Shown: positions 18,187 through 27,640 of the stretch, one piece after another | How positions within the stretch are numbered: position 1 is the stretch's first letter | How the letters are laid out: every line of letters starts with the position of its first letter | Assembly: GCF_001584165.1 (NCBI RefSeq) | Contig: NZ_CP013233.1 | Span: 4,224,620-4,288,619 of the forward strand | DNA: 64,000 nucleotides | Origin: Collimonas arenae | Lineage (GTDB): Bacteria > Pseudomonadota > Gammaproteobacteria > Burkholderiales > Burkholderiaceae_D | Reading direction: 5' to 3' | Program-made: the position numbers and the translations under genes | Notes under the pieces: model-generated | The model's input: only the letters and a program-made list of their open reading frames with translations | Told to the model about the DNA's origin: nothing | Database searches by the model: none

Positions 18187-18968
18187 GATTTGAACTCTAG
18201 TCCGATAACATTCTTGCCGTTCATCTGGCGACGCTGGCCCAGCAAACTCAGTAACGTGGCCAACTTTTCCTCTTGCCCTGCCGCCGCTTGCGCGGTCCCT
18301 GAAAACTGCAAATGCCCGTTACGAAGATTGCCGCTGCCATCCAGCAGCATTGCTCCGCTCAATGTCTCCAGCTTCAACCCTGCTTGGCGCCCGCGCCAGT
18401 CGAGGTGCATGCGATAGCTGCCAAGTGGCTTGACAGGCGACAAGCGCGACGCCATCGACAGCATATCGAGCGTCATGACGCCGGTCAGATCGACGCCGCT
18501 CGCGCTGCGCGCCAGTTCGATCTGCTGCCAAGACAGCAACATCCTGCCGGATGGCTGTAGCGTGTTCAACGGCGCACCCAGCGCCGTCAGCCGCTCTGCC
18601 GGCAATGCCAGGCTGGCCGGGCTGATGCTCCATGCATGCCAGCCGCCGCGAATAGTCACCGGCTGCGAAAGCACTTGTGCGTTAGCCAGCGACGCATCCA
18701 CCCGCCCCACTAGCACCAGCGGCGATAACTTCCAGCTGAAGCGTCCCGGCAGCAACGCCGCTACTGCTTCTCCGCCGCTCGGCGCCGCGCCGATAAATGC
18801 CGATCCGCGCCACAAAGATCCCTGCGCGTCGCCCAGCGTAATGCGTCCGTGGGTCTGGCTTTCCAGCAACGGCGCCAGCCATGCGGCCGGAAAAAACGCC
18901 AATACCGTCACCAGCACGCTCAAGAGTGCAGCCGCGGACCACATTACCGTAATGCCAAATCGCCGCAT
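18183..18968 (-). CDS. gspN: Type II secretion system protein GspN
   Basis: GspN is an accessory inner-membrane T2SS protein present in only some systems. The 261-residue product has one N-terminal membrane helix (about 10-35) and a periplasmic domain with TLGDAQGSLWRG and FSWKLSP typical of the family. I place the start at the ATG giving MRRFGITVMW, because the longer frame only adds an unlikely nine-residue prefix. It overlaps gspD by 4 bases and follows gspM by 30. Confidence 0.85.
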   Translation of the reverse strand: MRRFGITVMWSAAALLSVLVTVLAFFPAAWLAPLLESQTHGRITLGDAQGSLWRGSAFIGAAPSGGEAVAALLPGRFSWKLSPLVLVGRVDASLANAQVLSQPVTIRGGWHAWSISPASLALPAERLTALGAPLNTLQPSGRMLLSWQQIELARSASGVDLTGVMTLDMLSMASRLSPVKPLGSYRMHLDWRGRQAGLKLETLSGAMLLDGSGNLRNGHLQFSGTAQAAAGQEEKLATLLSLLGQRRQMNGKNVIGLEFKS

Positions 18969-18998
18969 CAGTAGTCCATGACATGAAAAAACCAAGCA

Positions 18999-19538
18999 TT
19001 ACTCATGCTTCTGCTGCCACAAGGTAATCGACGCATTGACGGTACCCGGCTGAACATTAGCCCCGGCGGGGACGCTGATGTTGGCGTCCACCACTTGCCA
19101 CTGACTGTTTTTCTGCGCGTCGTCGAGCCAGTCAAGCAGGCCGGCAAACGCGACTGCGGACAACTCCACCTTGGCCATGTCGCCGCTGAGCACCACGCCT
19201 TTCGGATTCAGACCTTTGCTTTTCAATGCCGTCTCAACCGCTTCCTTGCTCAGTGGCGTGGCTGGCCGTTCGGCCTGCTGGCCTGCCAAAGATGCTGCCT
19301 TGGCGGTCAGCGATTGCAACTCGGCTGCCTGCTGGCGCAACACCGGCAGATCCTTTTGCAAACGGATACGGCCGCTCCAGGCAGGAACAATCAATAACTG
19401 ATAGACGCATGCGAGCAGGATCAATGCTGCGGCAGAGCCAAGCAAACGGCGTTCGCGCTGATTGCGTTGCGACCAGTAGGCGGCCGCCGGCGTGCGGATT
19501 TTTCCCCAGGCTTGCTGCATTGGATTCATTGCCGGCAT
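18999..19538 (-). CDS. gspM: Type II secretion system protein GspM
   Basis: GspM is the inner-membrane partner of GspL. From ATG 19538 the 179-residue product has a cytoplasmic helix, one transmembrane segment (LLGSAAALILLACVYQLLIV, about 34-53), a coiled-coil stretch and a ferredoxin-like periplasmic domain. The start overlaps the gspL stop as TGATG, which decides it over the upstream in-frame start. Confidence 0.85.
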   Translation of the reverse strand: MPAMNPMQQAWGKIRTPAAAYWSQRNQRERRLLGSAAALILLACVYQLLIVPAWSGRIRLQKDLPVLRQQAAELQSLTAKAASLAGQQAERPATPLSKEAVETALKSKGLNPKGVVLSGDMAKVELSAVAFAGLLDWLDDAQKNSQWQVVDANISVPAGANVQPGTVNASITLWQQKHE

Positions 19539-20806
19539 CACTTGCCACTCCCGATTTGCCATACGCCGGTTGCCGGCTTGCTCAATGTCAGCCGGTTCGG
19601 CTGCAGCGCAGCTTTGATCTGTGCCTCAACCGCATCTGCATCGGCGGAGTTCTTCAGACGCACCAGTAAATGATGGTCACGATATTCCAGCGCTGCAATA
19701 GCGCCGGCGTCAGCGCTTTGCGGTACACCGGCCCAGGCTGCGCCGAACGCTGCCGCAAGCGCGATGAAATCATCCGGCGCCAATTGGCCGCCACTACGCT
19801 CCGAGGCAGCGATTTTTTGCTTGGCCTGGGCGACCGGATCGACAATCACGGTTTCTTTAGGAAAGGCGGCGCGATAGTTTTGCATCATGCCGGCACGCAA
19901 GCTGCCGGCTTCGCGCCGCATGCGTAACCAGTCGTAATTCAGGCTGATCACGTTTACCAGCAGCAACGCTGCCGCCAGCCCCAGCGGCCAGCGCCAGCGA
20001 TGCCAGCTGAATTCAGTACCGGCGGCGCTGGCCGTCAAACCACCCATCAAGTCGATGCCGTCGCGCGACAATTCCTGTACCCCAGCGACCCAGTGCGACC
20101 AGTCATCCGGCTGCACAGTAACCCGTTCGGCCCCCAATTCCTGATAAGCCGCCACGTTCGATTGCGGCACGTACAGAGTAAGCGCCTGCTGCGGCGCCAC
20201 CGCAGCCAGCGAGCCCAACACTTCATGCGCCACCGATTGTCCAGATACCGGCGCCAGCGACCAGCCCAACCCCTGCTCTTTCGAGGTCCGCAGCGCCACA
20301 TCGATATCGCCGCCGTGATCGGTGATGGCGGCAACCGACATGTTCGGTTCGCGCAACGGCAAGCACAACTGGCCCGGCCAGGCTTGCAATTGATTCGCCC
20401 CCAGCGCACGCAGGGTCTTGACCAGCAACTCCAGCCAATCGCGCTGTATCACGGCGATCAACCGGGAGTTGTCGGCAGCACCACGTTTGCGGCCGGCAAC
20501 GATCACGCAATCGGACGGATCGGCCAATAATTGTTCTTCCACCAAATTCGGCAATGCCAGTTTCAACTTGGCATCGCTCAATGGCGGCACTTGCAACTGC
20601 AGCAAGTTGACATCGGCGGCAGCCAGGATCAGCACCACCCGCGTGGCGGCGGCGATCGGCTCGGCCAGGCCGGACAGCTGCTCGCTGCCCTGGCGCGTAA
20701 TGCGGCCCTGGTCGGATACCAGCGCGAAGCGGCAATCCGGCATCGGCACTGCCGCCACGCTGTCCAGCGTGGTTCTTGCAGGTAGGCGGATGTATAAAGT
20801 GCTCAA
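19538..20806 (-). CDS. gspL: Type II secretion system protein GspL
   Basis: GspL recruits GspE to the membrane. The 422-residue product has an actin-like cytoplasmic domain (about 1-240; MSTLYIRLPARTTLD at the start), one membrane helix (WPLGLAAALLLVNVISL, about 275-292) and a periplasmic ferredoxin-like domain. It starts 14 bases after gspK. Confidence 0.87.
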   Translation of the reverse strand: MSTLYIRLPARTTLDSVAAVPMPDCRFALVSDQGRITRQGSEQLSGLAEPIAAATRVVLILAAADVNLLQLQVPPLSDAKLKLALPNLVEEQLLADPSDCVIVAGRKRGAADNSRLIAVIQRDWLELLVKTLRALGANQLQAWPGQLCLPLREPNMSVAAITDHGGDIDVALRTSKEQGLGWSLAPVSGQSVAHEVLGSLAAVAPQQALTLYVPQSNVAAYQELGAERVTVQPDDWSHWVAGVQELSRDGIDLMGGLTASAAGTEFSWHRWRWPLGLAAALLLVNVISLNYDWLRMRREAGSLRAGMMQNYRAAFPKETVIVDPVAQAKQKIAASERSGGQLAPDDFIALAAAFGAAWAGVPQSADAGAIAALEYRDHHLLVRLKNSADADAVEAQIKAALQPNRLTLSKPATGVWQIGSGK

Positions 20807-20820
20807 GACGTTTTATCCAT

Positions 20821-21807
20821 TTATTGTTCTCGGATCCACACGATGATGCTGCCGGTACGATTATTAATGCGCTGTAGCAAGGATACGGTATTGAGCCCTG
20901 CCCGCCCCATGCGAACCTTGCCATTCACCAAAAAAAAGTTGCTGGCGACGCTGACCAGGCTGGGATTTGAGGCTTCCGGGAATGACTTGCCAAATAACTG
21001 CGTCATTTGCGCCGACAAACTGTTCGTGTCGAGGAACGGCGCCGTGCGCCGTGCAGCTACCAGGGTATTTGCCTCCGTCAAGGATAGATTGGCGAAGCGG
21101 GCGGCCAACACCTCCGGCGGCGCGGTATTCACATTGACCGGCGTCGGCGCCGCCGCACTGGTCGGCAGCACCACCACGAAATCCTTTAACTGACGCACCA
21201 TCGCCGGCTGGAAACCGGGCAATGCCAGCAGATCGTCAACGTGCTGCATCGGCAGTGTGGCATTGCCGGAATTGGCCGGCGCCTGCTGCCCTGCCGGCGT
21301 TGTCCGCGGCTGGCTGCCGGCGATCGCCTGCGCCACGACGGTGGCCAGGCCGGTTGAAAGGCGCAGGTTGGATAAAAGACGCTGAAACATGAGCAACTCG
21401 GTCGGACTGACGATGCCGTTGACGCTGAGATTATTCAGGTTGTAGCGCGACTGCGCATCAACGATGCTGCCGGATAGCACCGCATCACCGGCATCGTCCG
21501 CCGACTGGGCGTCATCGGCATACTGGTCGAGGCGGGTTTCGGCCAGCGGCGCCGCCCAGGGTTGTCCCAGGTGATCGTAGTTGAACTGGCGGCCACTGGC
21601 GCGCAGGATCATGCTGGCCCAGTCCAGCGCACCGCGCATGATCCAGTCTTTCTGCAGTTGCAGGCGCTGGTTTTCGATCGATCGCACCTGGACCTGCTGT
21701 TGCCAGAACAGGCTGGCGACGATGGTCACGGCCAGCGTGGTCAGCAACAGCGCAGTCACTACAGCCACGCCGCGTTGGGCGTATTGTTTTCTGGCTAACC
21801 GGCTCAT
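20821..21807 (-). CDS. gspK: Type II secretion system minor pseudopilin GspK
   Basis: GspK caps the pseudopilus tip with GspI and GspJ. The 328-residue protein opens with RGVAVVTALLLTTLAVTIVA, a prepilin-like helix with the Gly-1 cleavage site. It lacks Glu+5, as is usual for GspK, and carries the large K-specific insert domain with SRYNLNNL. ATG 21807 overlaps the gspJ stop by 4 bases. Confidence 0.9.
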   Translation of the reverse strand: MSRLARKQYAQRGVAVVTALLLTTLAVTIVASLFWQQQVQVRSIENQRLQLQKDWIMRGALDWASMILRASGRQFNYDHLGQPWAAPLAETRLDQYADDAQSADDAGDAVLSGSIVDAQSRYNLNNLSVNGIVSPTELLMFQRLLSNLRLSTGLATVVAQAIAGSQPRTTPAGQQAPANSGNATLPMQHVDDLLALPGFQPAMVRQLKDFVVVLPTSAAAPTPVNVNTAPPEVLAARFANLSLTEANTLVAARRTAPFLDTNSLSAQMTQLFGKSFPEASNPSLVSVASNFFLVNGKVRMGRAGLNTVSLLQRINNRTGSIIVWIREQ

Positions 21808-22460
21808 GCAGCCCCCAGCAGGAAAGTCTTGAGCATGCTGCCGTTATGGCCGCGCAGCTGCAACGCAACCTGCAGGCCGGTCCATTGATTTGCATTGGAG
21901 CCGGTGTCCTGGCTACCGGCACTGGCCGCAGCAGGCGGCCGCCAGCCCTGGCCATCGCTGCCCCACAATTGCATCTGCATTGAAGCAAGATCTGATTGCA
22001 GCGTCACTGCCTGGCTATTCTCGGGATGATCGCCGGCGTCGTTGAGCGCGCTTTGCCATAACCCATCGAGCACGTTCAGGTCGCGCGTCGCCAGCGATTC
22101 CTGACGCGTCAGCACGCCGTTGCGCAGGCGATAGTCGATCACTTGCACGCGGGTCGGCTGCTGTTCCGCAAATACCTGTCGCACCATCAGCAAGCGGTCC
22201 TGCGTTGCCAGCAAGGTCGGGCGGGTCAGCATCAGGCTGGCTGGCGCCAACTGGGCGCAATCACTTTGCAACTGCGCGAAAGTCAGTTGCATGCCGCGCG
22301 TCTGCTCCATTTCAGTGGTCAACGCTATCCGTGAACGGACAATGCCATCGAGCCCGCGCCACCCGAGTATCGCCACCATCGCCAGGATGGTGATCGCGAT
22401 GATCATTTCAACCAGCGTAAAACCGGCGGAAGATTTCTGCGGCGCCCGGTTAACGCACAT
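21804..22460 (-). CDS. gspJ: Type II secretion system minor pseudopilin GspJ
   Basis: GspJ is a tip pseudopilin. From ATG 22460 the 218-residue product begins MCVNRAPQKSSAGFTLVEMI, with the prepilin cleavage site before Phe+1 and Glu+5. The longer frame adds an N-terminus that would disrupt the short basic leader. The start overlaps gspI by 11 bases. Confidence 0.88.
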   Translation of the reverse strand: MCVNRAPQKSSAGFTLVEMIIAITILAMVAILGWRGLDGIVRSRIALTTEMEQTRGMQLTFAQLQSDCAQLAPASLMLTRPTLLATQDRLLMVRQVFAEQQPTRVQVIDYRLRNGVLTRQESLATRDLNVLDGLWQSALNDAGDHPENSQAVTLQSDLASMQMQLWGSDGQGWRPPAAASAGSQDTGSNANQWTGLQVALQLRGHNGSMLKTFLLGAA

Positions 22461-22842
22461 TAGGCACCACCTGCGATAAGTTAACGATGCGCCGTTCGGC
22501 GTTGCCGGCATCGAACACCGAGACTTCGACACGGCGAAAATAAGGATTCGGCGTGCCCATCACGTGCTCTTCGCAGCGCAGTTGCAGCTCTCCCTGCGAG
22601 CAATCGAAGGAACGATTGCCAATGCCCGGCCATTCGTGGCCAAGGCGGATTTGCGTCAGGCGATTTTCAGCCGACCAGGTCGCCATCATTGCCGCCCGCA
22701 GGCCGTTACTGTTTTGCGTCAGGCTGCCGACCGCACGCAGGCTGGCGCCGAGTGCGGTACCGACAATGACCAATGCGACCAGCACTTCCAGCAGGGTGAA
22801 TCCGGCTTTGCGGCGACCAAAAGACGCGAATGGGATAGGCAT
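22450..22842 (-). CDS. gspI: Type II secretion system minor pseudopilin GspI
   Basis: GspI initiates pseudopilus assembly. The 130-residue product has the leader ending RRKAG, cleavage before FTLLEVLVALVIVGTALG with Glu+5, and the T2SSI domain (about 50-125) with AENRLTQIRLG. Its ATG directly follows the gspH stop (TAGATG). Confidence 0.9.
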   Translation of the reverse strand: MPIPFASFGRRKAGFTLLEVLVALVIVGTALGASLRAVGSLTQNSNGLRAAMMATWSAENRLTQIRLGHEWPGIGNRSFDCSQGELQLRCEEHVMGTPNPYFRRVEVSVFDAGNAERRIVNLSQVVPNVR

Positions 22843-23355
22843 CTATTCAACCGCAAAATGGCCGATGCCATCGGCGCGGATCACGACACTGGTGTCGCCG
22901 CTGGCCATGGTCAAGGCAAAGGGCTTGTCGACCGGTTCGCGGCCGAAGGTGATGCGCAGGGAGTTCGGGGCGCCGTTTTCCAGCGGCGGTGGCGTCATCG
23001 ACAATTGCATCGGCGTCCGTTTGAAATCGCGCTGGCGCAGCATCTCATCCTGGGCCAGTGGTTGCCAGCCGTTTTCTTCGCGCACCAGGAAGCGATAGCC
23101 GTTGGCATCGGCTTCGAATGCTGTCGGCCGATTACGCAAAATGGCCTCTTCGCGCGTCAGCTGCAGCAGCAGTGCGATACGTTGCGCATCGTTCTGCATG
23201 ACTTGGCGGTCACTGCGAAAAGCGTTAAGCGAGACCACGCCCAGCGTGATGCCGGCGATGACCACCACCACCAGCAACTCCAGCAACGTAAATCCATTGG
23301 GTGCAATGGCTGGCATCTGGCGCGCGCGCAAATTGCGATGCGCCACGACAGGCAT
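22843..23355 (-). CDS. gspH: Type II secretion system minor pseudopilin GspH
   Basis: GspH joins the tip complex to the major pseudopilin. The 170-residue product carries a leader followed by GFTLLELLVVVVIAGITLGV with Glu+5 and the GspH domain (LLLQLTREEAILRNRPTAFE). The start at 23355 overlaps the gspG stop as TAATG, which decides it over the ATG four codons upstream. Confidence 0.88.
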   Translation of the reverse strand: MPVVAHRNLRARQMPAIAPNGFTLLELLVVVVIAGITLGVVSLNAFRSDRQVMQNDAQRIALLLQLTREEAILRNRPTAFEADANGYRFLVREENGWQPLAQDEMLRQRDFKRTPMQLSMTPPPLENGAPNSLRITFGREPVDKPFALTMASGDTSVVIRADGIGHFAVE

Positions 23356-23819
23356 TACAGGTCCCACGAGCCGATATCGGCGTCGACACCTTCACCGCCC
23401 GGCTGACCATCGGCGCCGTACGAAAACACATCGACTTCGCCCTTGATCCCAGGCGACAGGAATTGATAGGGATTGCCCCACGGGTCCTTCGGCAACTTGT
23501 CGATATAACCACCGGTTTTCCAGCCGTTGGCGGCCGGGCCGCTGGTCGGCTTGGTGACCAATGCCTGCAGCCCCTGCTCCGTCGTCGGATAGCGCTGGTT
23601 GTCGAGCTTGTACAGCTTGAGCGCCTGCATCAGCGTGCCGATATCCTGGCGCGCGGCCTGGATCCGCGCATCGTCGGTACGCCCCATCAGTTTGGGCACG
23701 ACCAAAGCAGCAAGAATGCCCATGATCACAACGACCACCATGATTTCAATCAGCGTGAATCCGCGTTGCATGACAGCTGCGGAGCGATGTCGAATAGACG
23801 GGTACATTGTGTTCAGCAT
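23355..23819 (-). CDS. gspG: Type II secretion system major pseudopilin GspG
   Basis: GspG is the main pseudopilus subunit. From ATG 23819 (AAGGAAAG upstream) the 154-residue product has the leader ending MQRG, then FTLIEIMVVVVIMGILAALV with Glu+5, and the conserved calcium-loop region and DPWGNPYQFLSPG. It is the first gene of the 12-gene operon, so the promoter should lie in the 264 bases upstream, where I see no clear motif. Confidence 0.95.
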   Translation of the reverse strand: MLNTMYPSIRHRSAAVMQRGFTLIEIMVVVVIMGILAALVVPKLMGRTDDARIQAARQDIGTLMQALKLYKLDNQRYPTTEQGLQALVTKPTSGPAANGWKTGGYIDKLPKDPWGNPYQFLSPGIKGEVDVFSYGADGQPGGEGVDADIGSWDL

Positions 23820-24083
23820 TTCTTTCCTTATCAAAAAGCCATGGCCATATTTGGAAAGGCCGATTATATGCCGCAATCCTTGCCTACAAGCATGAAAATA
23901 TACTTAATTCTAAAGAGTGTATCTACTGGAATTTTGTCACTGTTTTGACACATAGAAATGGTATTACTGCCAGGACGCATTTCATCACCATTTGCGGGCC
24001 GCATTCTTGCCGGTACAGCGACATTGCATCACTGGGTCCGAACGCGCGATCAAGGACCGCGCGCCGGCATTATGCAAGATTGA

Positions 24084-25100
24084 TCAGAGCGATTCTTCAC
24101 GCGGATTGCGCGACCACAGCAACTCCATCACGGCTTGCAGCGAATCGCCATCGAACAGCAGACCGGCTACCGCATTGGTGATCGGCATATCGACACCGCG
24201 CTCCTGCGCCAGCGCGCGCACTGCAGCGGCGCAACGAACCCCCTCGGCCACGTGACCGAGTTCGGTCACGATCGATTCCAGTTTCTTGCCTTGCGCCAGC
24301 CCCAACCCGACTCGGCGATTACGCGACAGGTCGCCGGTGCAGGTCAGGATCAGATCGCCGACGCCCGACAATCCCATGAAAGTTTCGCTGCGGCCGCCAA
24401 GCGCCACGCCCAACCGCGTGATTTCTGCCAGGCCACGGGTAATCAGCGCCGCCCGCGCGTTGAGGCCGAGTCCCAAGCCATCGGCAACGCCAGTGGCGAT
24501 CGCCAGAATATTCTTTACCGCGCCACCAACTTCGACACCGACCAGATCATCGGTCGAGTAGACCCGGATATGCCCGCCATGCACAGCCGCAACCACTTGC
24601 TCGCACAACCCCGCGTGTCCGCTGGCGACCGACAACGCACACGGCAGGCCGCGTGCGACTTCCTGCGCGAAGGAAGGCCCGGACAGTGCCGCGGCAGGAA
24701 TCGCCGAACCCAGGACCTGCTGCACGATCTGGTGCGGCAACAGACGGGTGCTCTCTTCGAAGCCTTTGCATAACCAGACGATATTGGGGATCGGATGTGC
24801 CTTCAATTGCTGCGCCAGTTCGCGCAAGCCGGCCACCGAAGACGCCACGATCAGCAGCGCTTCGCTGTTGGCGGCAACGGCCTCGGTCGTCACATGCTGG
24901 ACGGCTTGCTCGAAATCGGCGCTGAGCACCAGATTGTCCGGCAGCGGGAAGCCTGGAAGATAAGCAGTGTTTTCGCGCTGCGCGGCAGCGGCGGCCATGG
25001 TATCCGGATTGCGCCCCCACAGCATTACCCGATGCCGCTGCGCCAACGCGATCGCCAGCGCAGTACCCCAGGCTCCGGCGCCAAGCACGGTGATATTCAT
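24084..25100 (-). CDS. gpsA: Glycerol-3-phosphate dehydrogenase [NAD(P)+] GpsA
   Basis: GpsA reduces dihydroxyacetone phosphate to sn-glycerol-3-phosphate for phospholipid synthesis. The 338-residue product starts MNITVLGAGAWGTALAIALA with the GxGxxG dinucleotide site; NIVWLCKGFE and the catalytic-Lys region GAVKNILAIATGVADGL follow. I choose ATG 25100 because it gives the canonical N-terminus, although the frame is open nine codons further up. Grouping with secB and grxC is conserved in the lineage. Confidence 0.94.
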   Translation of the reverse strand: MNITVLGAGAWGTALAIALAQRHRVMLWGRNPDTMAAAAAQRENTAYLPGFPLPDNLVLSADFEQAVQHVTTEAVAANSEALLIVASSVAGLRELAQQLKAHPIPNIVWLCKGFEESTRLLPHQIVQQVLGSAIPAAALSGPSFAQEVARGLPCALSVASGHAGLCEQVVAAVHGGHIRVYSTDDLVGVEVGGAVKNILAIATGVADGLGLGLNARAALITRGLAEITRLGVALGGRSETFMGLSGVGDLILTCTGDLSRNRRVGLGLAQGKKLESIVTELGHVAEGVRCAAAVRALAQERGVDMPITNAVAGLLFDGDSLQAVMELLWSRNPREESL

Positions 25101-25254
25101 GGAAGGGATGGTAAGGTCAGATGACACGGGTGGCTACTCGCGGTTTCTATAATTCAGGCACAAGGACCGAGAAGATACCTGTCAGCGCGATGCAATGACG
25201 GTCTTGTGCCCGATTTGGTTGGTGAATTGGGAATTATCGGTAACAGGCCTGAAC

Positions 25255-25713
25255 TCAGTCGCCCCACACCTCGGTCGCCTTGACATACCCGGTCTGGCCG
25301 TCGCGATGACGCACCTTGGCCCAGCCGGACGCCACTGGATCAACCAATTCCAGCAATACGCCTTTATCCGCGCTGAATACTACCGGCGCTGCATCGTCAG
25401 GATTGGCGCGGATCTTGGCGTTGGCGACGCTGACCTGCAGATTGCGTTTGGCGACAAGACCCTTGGACTGCAGCCATGACAGATCGCCGCTGGCATCGCG
25501 CACCTTCGTCCATTCGCCGTAAGTCAGCACCACTTCGACCGGCATGCCGCGCGGTGCGACTGCTACGCGACGGCCTTTTTCAGACGGCGCATCGTACAGG
25601 ATCACCGGCGCAGCGCCAACCGCCTTGAAATCGAGCGCATGCGCAGAATTGGCGAGACCAAGCAGGCTTCCCAGCAACAGCGTGGCGGAAGCGGCTATGC
25701 GTGCAAATTTCAT
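25255..25713 (-). CDS. Exported SH3-domain protein
   Basis: The 152-residue product has a signal peptide (1-26, cleavage after AHA) and two bacterial SH3-like modules (about 28-90 and 93-150) with GEWTKVRDASGDLSWLQ and GWAKVRHRDGQTGYVKA. Such periplasmic proteins probably bind cell-wall peptides; the exact role is unknown. It lies between gpsA and secB on the same strand. Confidence 0.75.
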   Translation of the reverse strand: MKFARIAASATLLLGSLLGLANSAHALDFKAVGAAPVILYDAPSEKGRRVAVAPRGMPVEVVLTYGEWTKVRDASGDLSWLQSKGLVAKRNLQVSVANAKIRANPDDAAPVVFSADKGVLLELVDPVASGWAKVRHRDGQTGYVKATEVWGD

Positions 25714-26003
25714 CTAATGGTCTCCAAATGTGGCTCTTGCTGGCCGGGACGGATAACGTTGCGCTCGCCGTCCTGCTCGTGCCTGCCAGTTTTTCCCTGT
25801 GCCCGAAGCCTGAGACCTGCTTGCATCAAGCAAAGTTTCCCCGCAACCGACAACTTTACGGTCTGCTCAACCAACAACTGCAGAGGGCCAGCTCATCGCG
25901 CAGACGCGTGGCTTGGCCCTGTTTTGTTCCACAACGGCTAAGGGCACCTCTAAAAATCTACTGGATGCGACGATTTTTCGAGGCTTCCCAAAGCCACGCG
26001 GGA
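25714..26003. other. 290-base intergenic stretch with no gene seen
   Basis: No frame here gives a recognisable protein, and no tRNA or terminator structure is visible. Forward frames across it run into antisense of secB and look like shadows. The promoter of the SH3-protein gene is expected here. Confidence 0.5.
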
Positions 26004-26516
26004 TTAGTTGATTGCGGTCGAGCCGTCAACTGCGATGCTGTCGCCGCTACCCTTTTGCTGTTGCTCAGCCAGTGCTTGCAGGCGCTGCTGGTAGAACACT
26101 TCAAAATTGATTTCGGCCAGGTGGATCGGCGGGAAGCCGGCGCGAGTGATGGCATCGGCCAGGTTGGCGCGCAGGTAAGGGTAAACGATGTTCGGGCAGC
26201 CGATGCCGAGCAGCGGATCCAGCTGTTCGGTCGGGATATTGCGCAGTTCGAAAATACCGGCTTGCTTGCCTTCAACCAGGAACGCTACCTTATCCTTGAC
26301 CTTGGCGGTCACTGTGACTGTCACGGTCGATTCGAAAATGCCTTCGGCCAACGCTTCGGCGCCAACGTCTACCGCGACTTCGATCTGCGGAGCGTCCTGC
26401 TCAAGGAAAATGGCCGGCGAATTCGGTTGTTCAAGCGACAAATCCTTCAGGTACACGCGTTGAATCTGGAACACCGGTTGTGCCGCTTGTTCTGCTTGTT
26501 GGTTCTCTTCAGCCAT
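26004..26516 (-). CDS. secB: Protein-export chaperone SecB
   Basis: SecB is a cytosolic tetrameric chaperone that keeps preproteins unfolded and hands them to SecA. The 170-residue product shows [14 protein letters not shown] and [25 protein letters not shown], the family signatures. Acidic and Gln-rich tails are normal. It is followed by an unrelated SH3 gene and preceded by grxC. Confidence 0.95.
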   Translation of the reverse strand: MAEENQQAEQAAQPVFQIQRVYLKDLSLEQPNSPAIFLEQDAPQIEVAVDVGAEALAEGIFESTVTVTVTAKVKDKVAFLVEGKQAGIFELRNIPTEQLDPLLGIGCPNIVYPYLRANLADAITRAGFPPIHLAEINFEVFYQQRLQALAEQQQKGSGDSIAVDGSTAIN

Positions 26517-26604
26517 GACACTCTTTCAGTTAATTTTAAAATAAGTTAAATAACGGCAAACGCCATCCCTTGCAACCGGTAACAATAACAGCTATTACCG
26601 AAAA

Positions 26605-26868
26605 TCAGGCATTTTGCAGCAGGGGCTCAAGCTTGCCATCACGATCAAGCGCATGCAAGTCATCGAAGCCGCCAACGTGCGTTTCTCCGATATATATTTG
26701 CGGCACGGTGCGACGCCCGGTCTTCTGCATCATCGTATCGCGCTGGGAAGGATCGAGGTCGATTCTGATCTTTTCGATATTTTCCACACCTTTAGCCTTT
26801 AACAATTGTTCGGCGCGGATGCAATATGGGCATACGGCAGTGCTATACATTACAACGTGAGCAGTCAT
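26605..26868 (-). CDS. grxC: Glutaredoxin 3
   Basis: This is an 87-residue dithiol glutaredoxin with the CPYC active site (residues 12-15) and the TVPQIYIGETHVGGFDDL glutathione-binding region. It reduces disulfides and mixed disulfides with glutathione. ATG 26868 is chosen; the frame remains open 19 codons upstream but without homologous sequence. It lies between the rhodanese gene and secB. Confidence 0.93.
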   Translation of the reverse strand: MTAHVVMYSTAVCPYCIRAEQLLKAKGVENIEKIRIDLDPSQRDTMMQKTGRRTVPQIYIGETHVGGFDDLHALDRDGKLEPLLQNA

Positions 26869-26988
26869 GACTCTTCCTTTCAGGGCCTGGGCCGGGCAGT
26901 AATCACTCCGGTCCAGCTTATTCAATCCGCATGGGGCGCAGGGTGGGTAAAAAAGCTATCCAACTTACCTACTCCAGGACGGGGTAAT

Positions 26989-27390
26989 TTATTTGACGGT
27001 CGGCAAACCCTGAGTCTGCCAGGCGGCAATCCCGCCTTCCAGGCTATACGCCTGTGCAAAGCCAGCCTGGGCCAGCTGTGCAACGGCTTTCGACGACTGG
27101 GTTCCGGTCTGGCACACCACCACTACAGTCTTTGCTTTAAACTTGTCCAATTCGGCGATACGCTGCGGCAAGTCCTTTAACGGAATGTTCTTGGCGTCGA
27201 TCAGGTGGCTGGCGGCAAAGGCATCGCTATCGCGCACGTCCAGTATCAATGTTTTACCCTGATTAATGAATTGGGTCGCTTGCAGGGTCGTTACCCGATT
27301 ACCGCGTTTTTGCAACAATGGCAGCAACAGTGCGCCACCAGACAAAATTGCTACGGCAACCAGAAAAATGTTATCAATCAAGAATTTCAC
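26989..27390 (-). CDS. Membrane-anchored rhodanese-like protein
   Basis: The 133-residue product has one N-terminal membrane helix (about 6-26) and a rhodanese domain (about 32-130) with the active-site loop CQTGTQSS, where Cys is the persulfide nucleophile. It probably transfers sulfane sulfur at the membrane face; the substrate is unknown. The gene order rhodanese-grxC-secB is conserved in betaproteobacteria. Confidence 0.85.
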   Translation of the reverse strand: MKFLIDNIFLVAVAILSGGALLLPLLQKRGNRVTTLQATQFINQGKTLILDVRDSDAFAASHLIDAKNIPLKDLPQRIAELDKFKAKTVVVVCQTGTQSSKAVAQLAQAGFAQAYSLEGGIAAWQTQGLPTVK

Positions 27391-27584
27391 AGGGATCCAA
27401 TGGTATTAGTCAATCCCGCCATTATAAAATAGAAGCTGCAGCGCCATTCAATTCGTATCGGGTCCCGCGAAAAAGTCTGGTGCGTTGTTGCTATTGCATC
27501 GTGGCCAACAAGCATGAATTTTGCAGTTTCGCAGTTTATATCTCATGCTTTCTTTGTAATTTAACCTTTTATCTGATCAGTTGA

Positions 27585-27629
27585 GGACAGAGTAATTCGC
27601 CACGCTGCGGTGGCTCTTAAACTCTGTCC
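27585..27629. repeat. Compound palindrome (REP-like) before gpmA
   Basis: Outer arms GGACAGAGT (27585-27593) and ACTCTGTCC (27621-27629) and inner arms GCCAC / GTGGC form a two-stem hairpin ending 11 bases before the gpmA start. The outer arm resembles a dispersed betaproteobacterial extragenic palindrome that I recall near RAYT-type elements; copy number is not visible here. Confidence 0.55.
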
Positions 27630-27640
27630 CGCAATTTACT

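Noticed and set aside
25701..26549. Plus-strand frame of 282 codons over the secB region
   Set aside because: Mostly antisense of secB; only the first 300 bases are intergenic and they have no protein-like signal.
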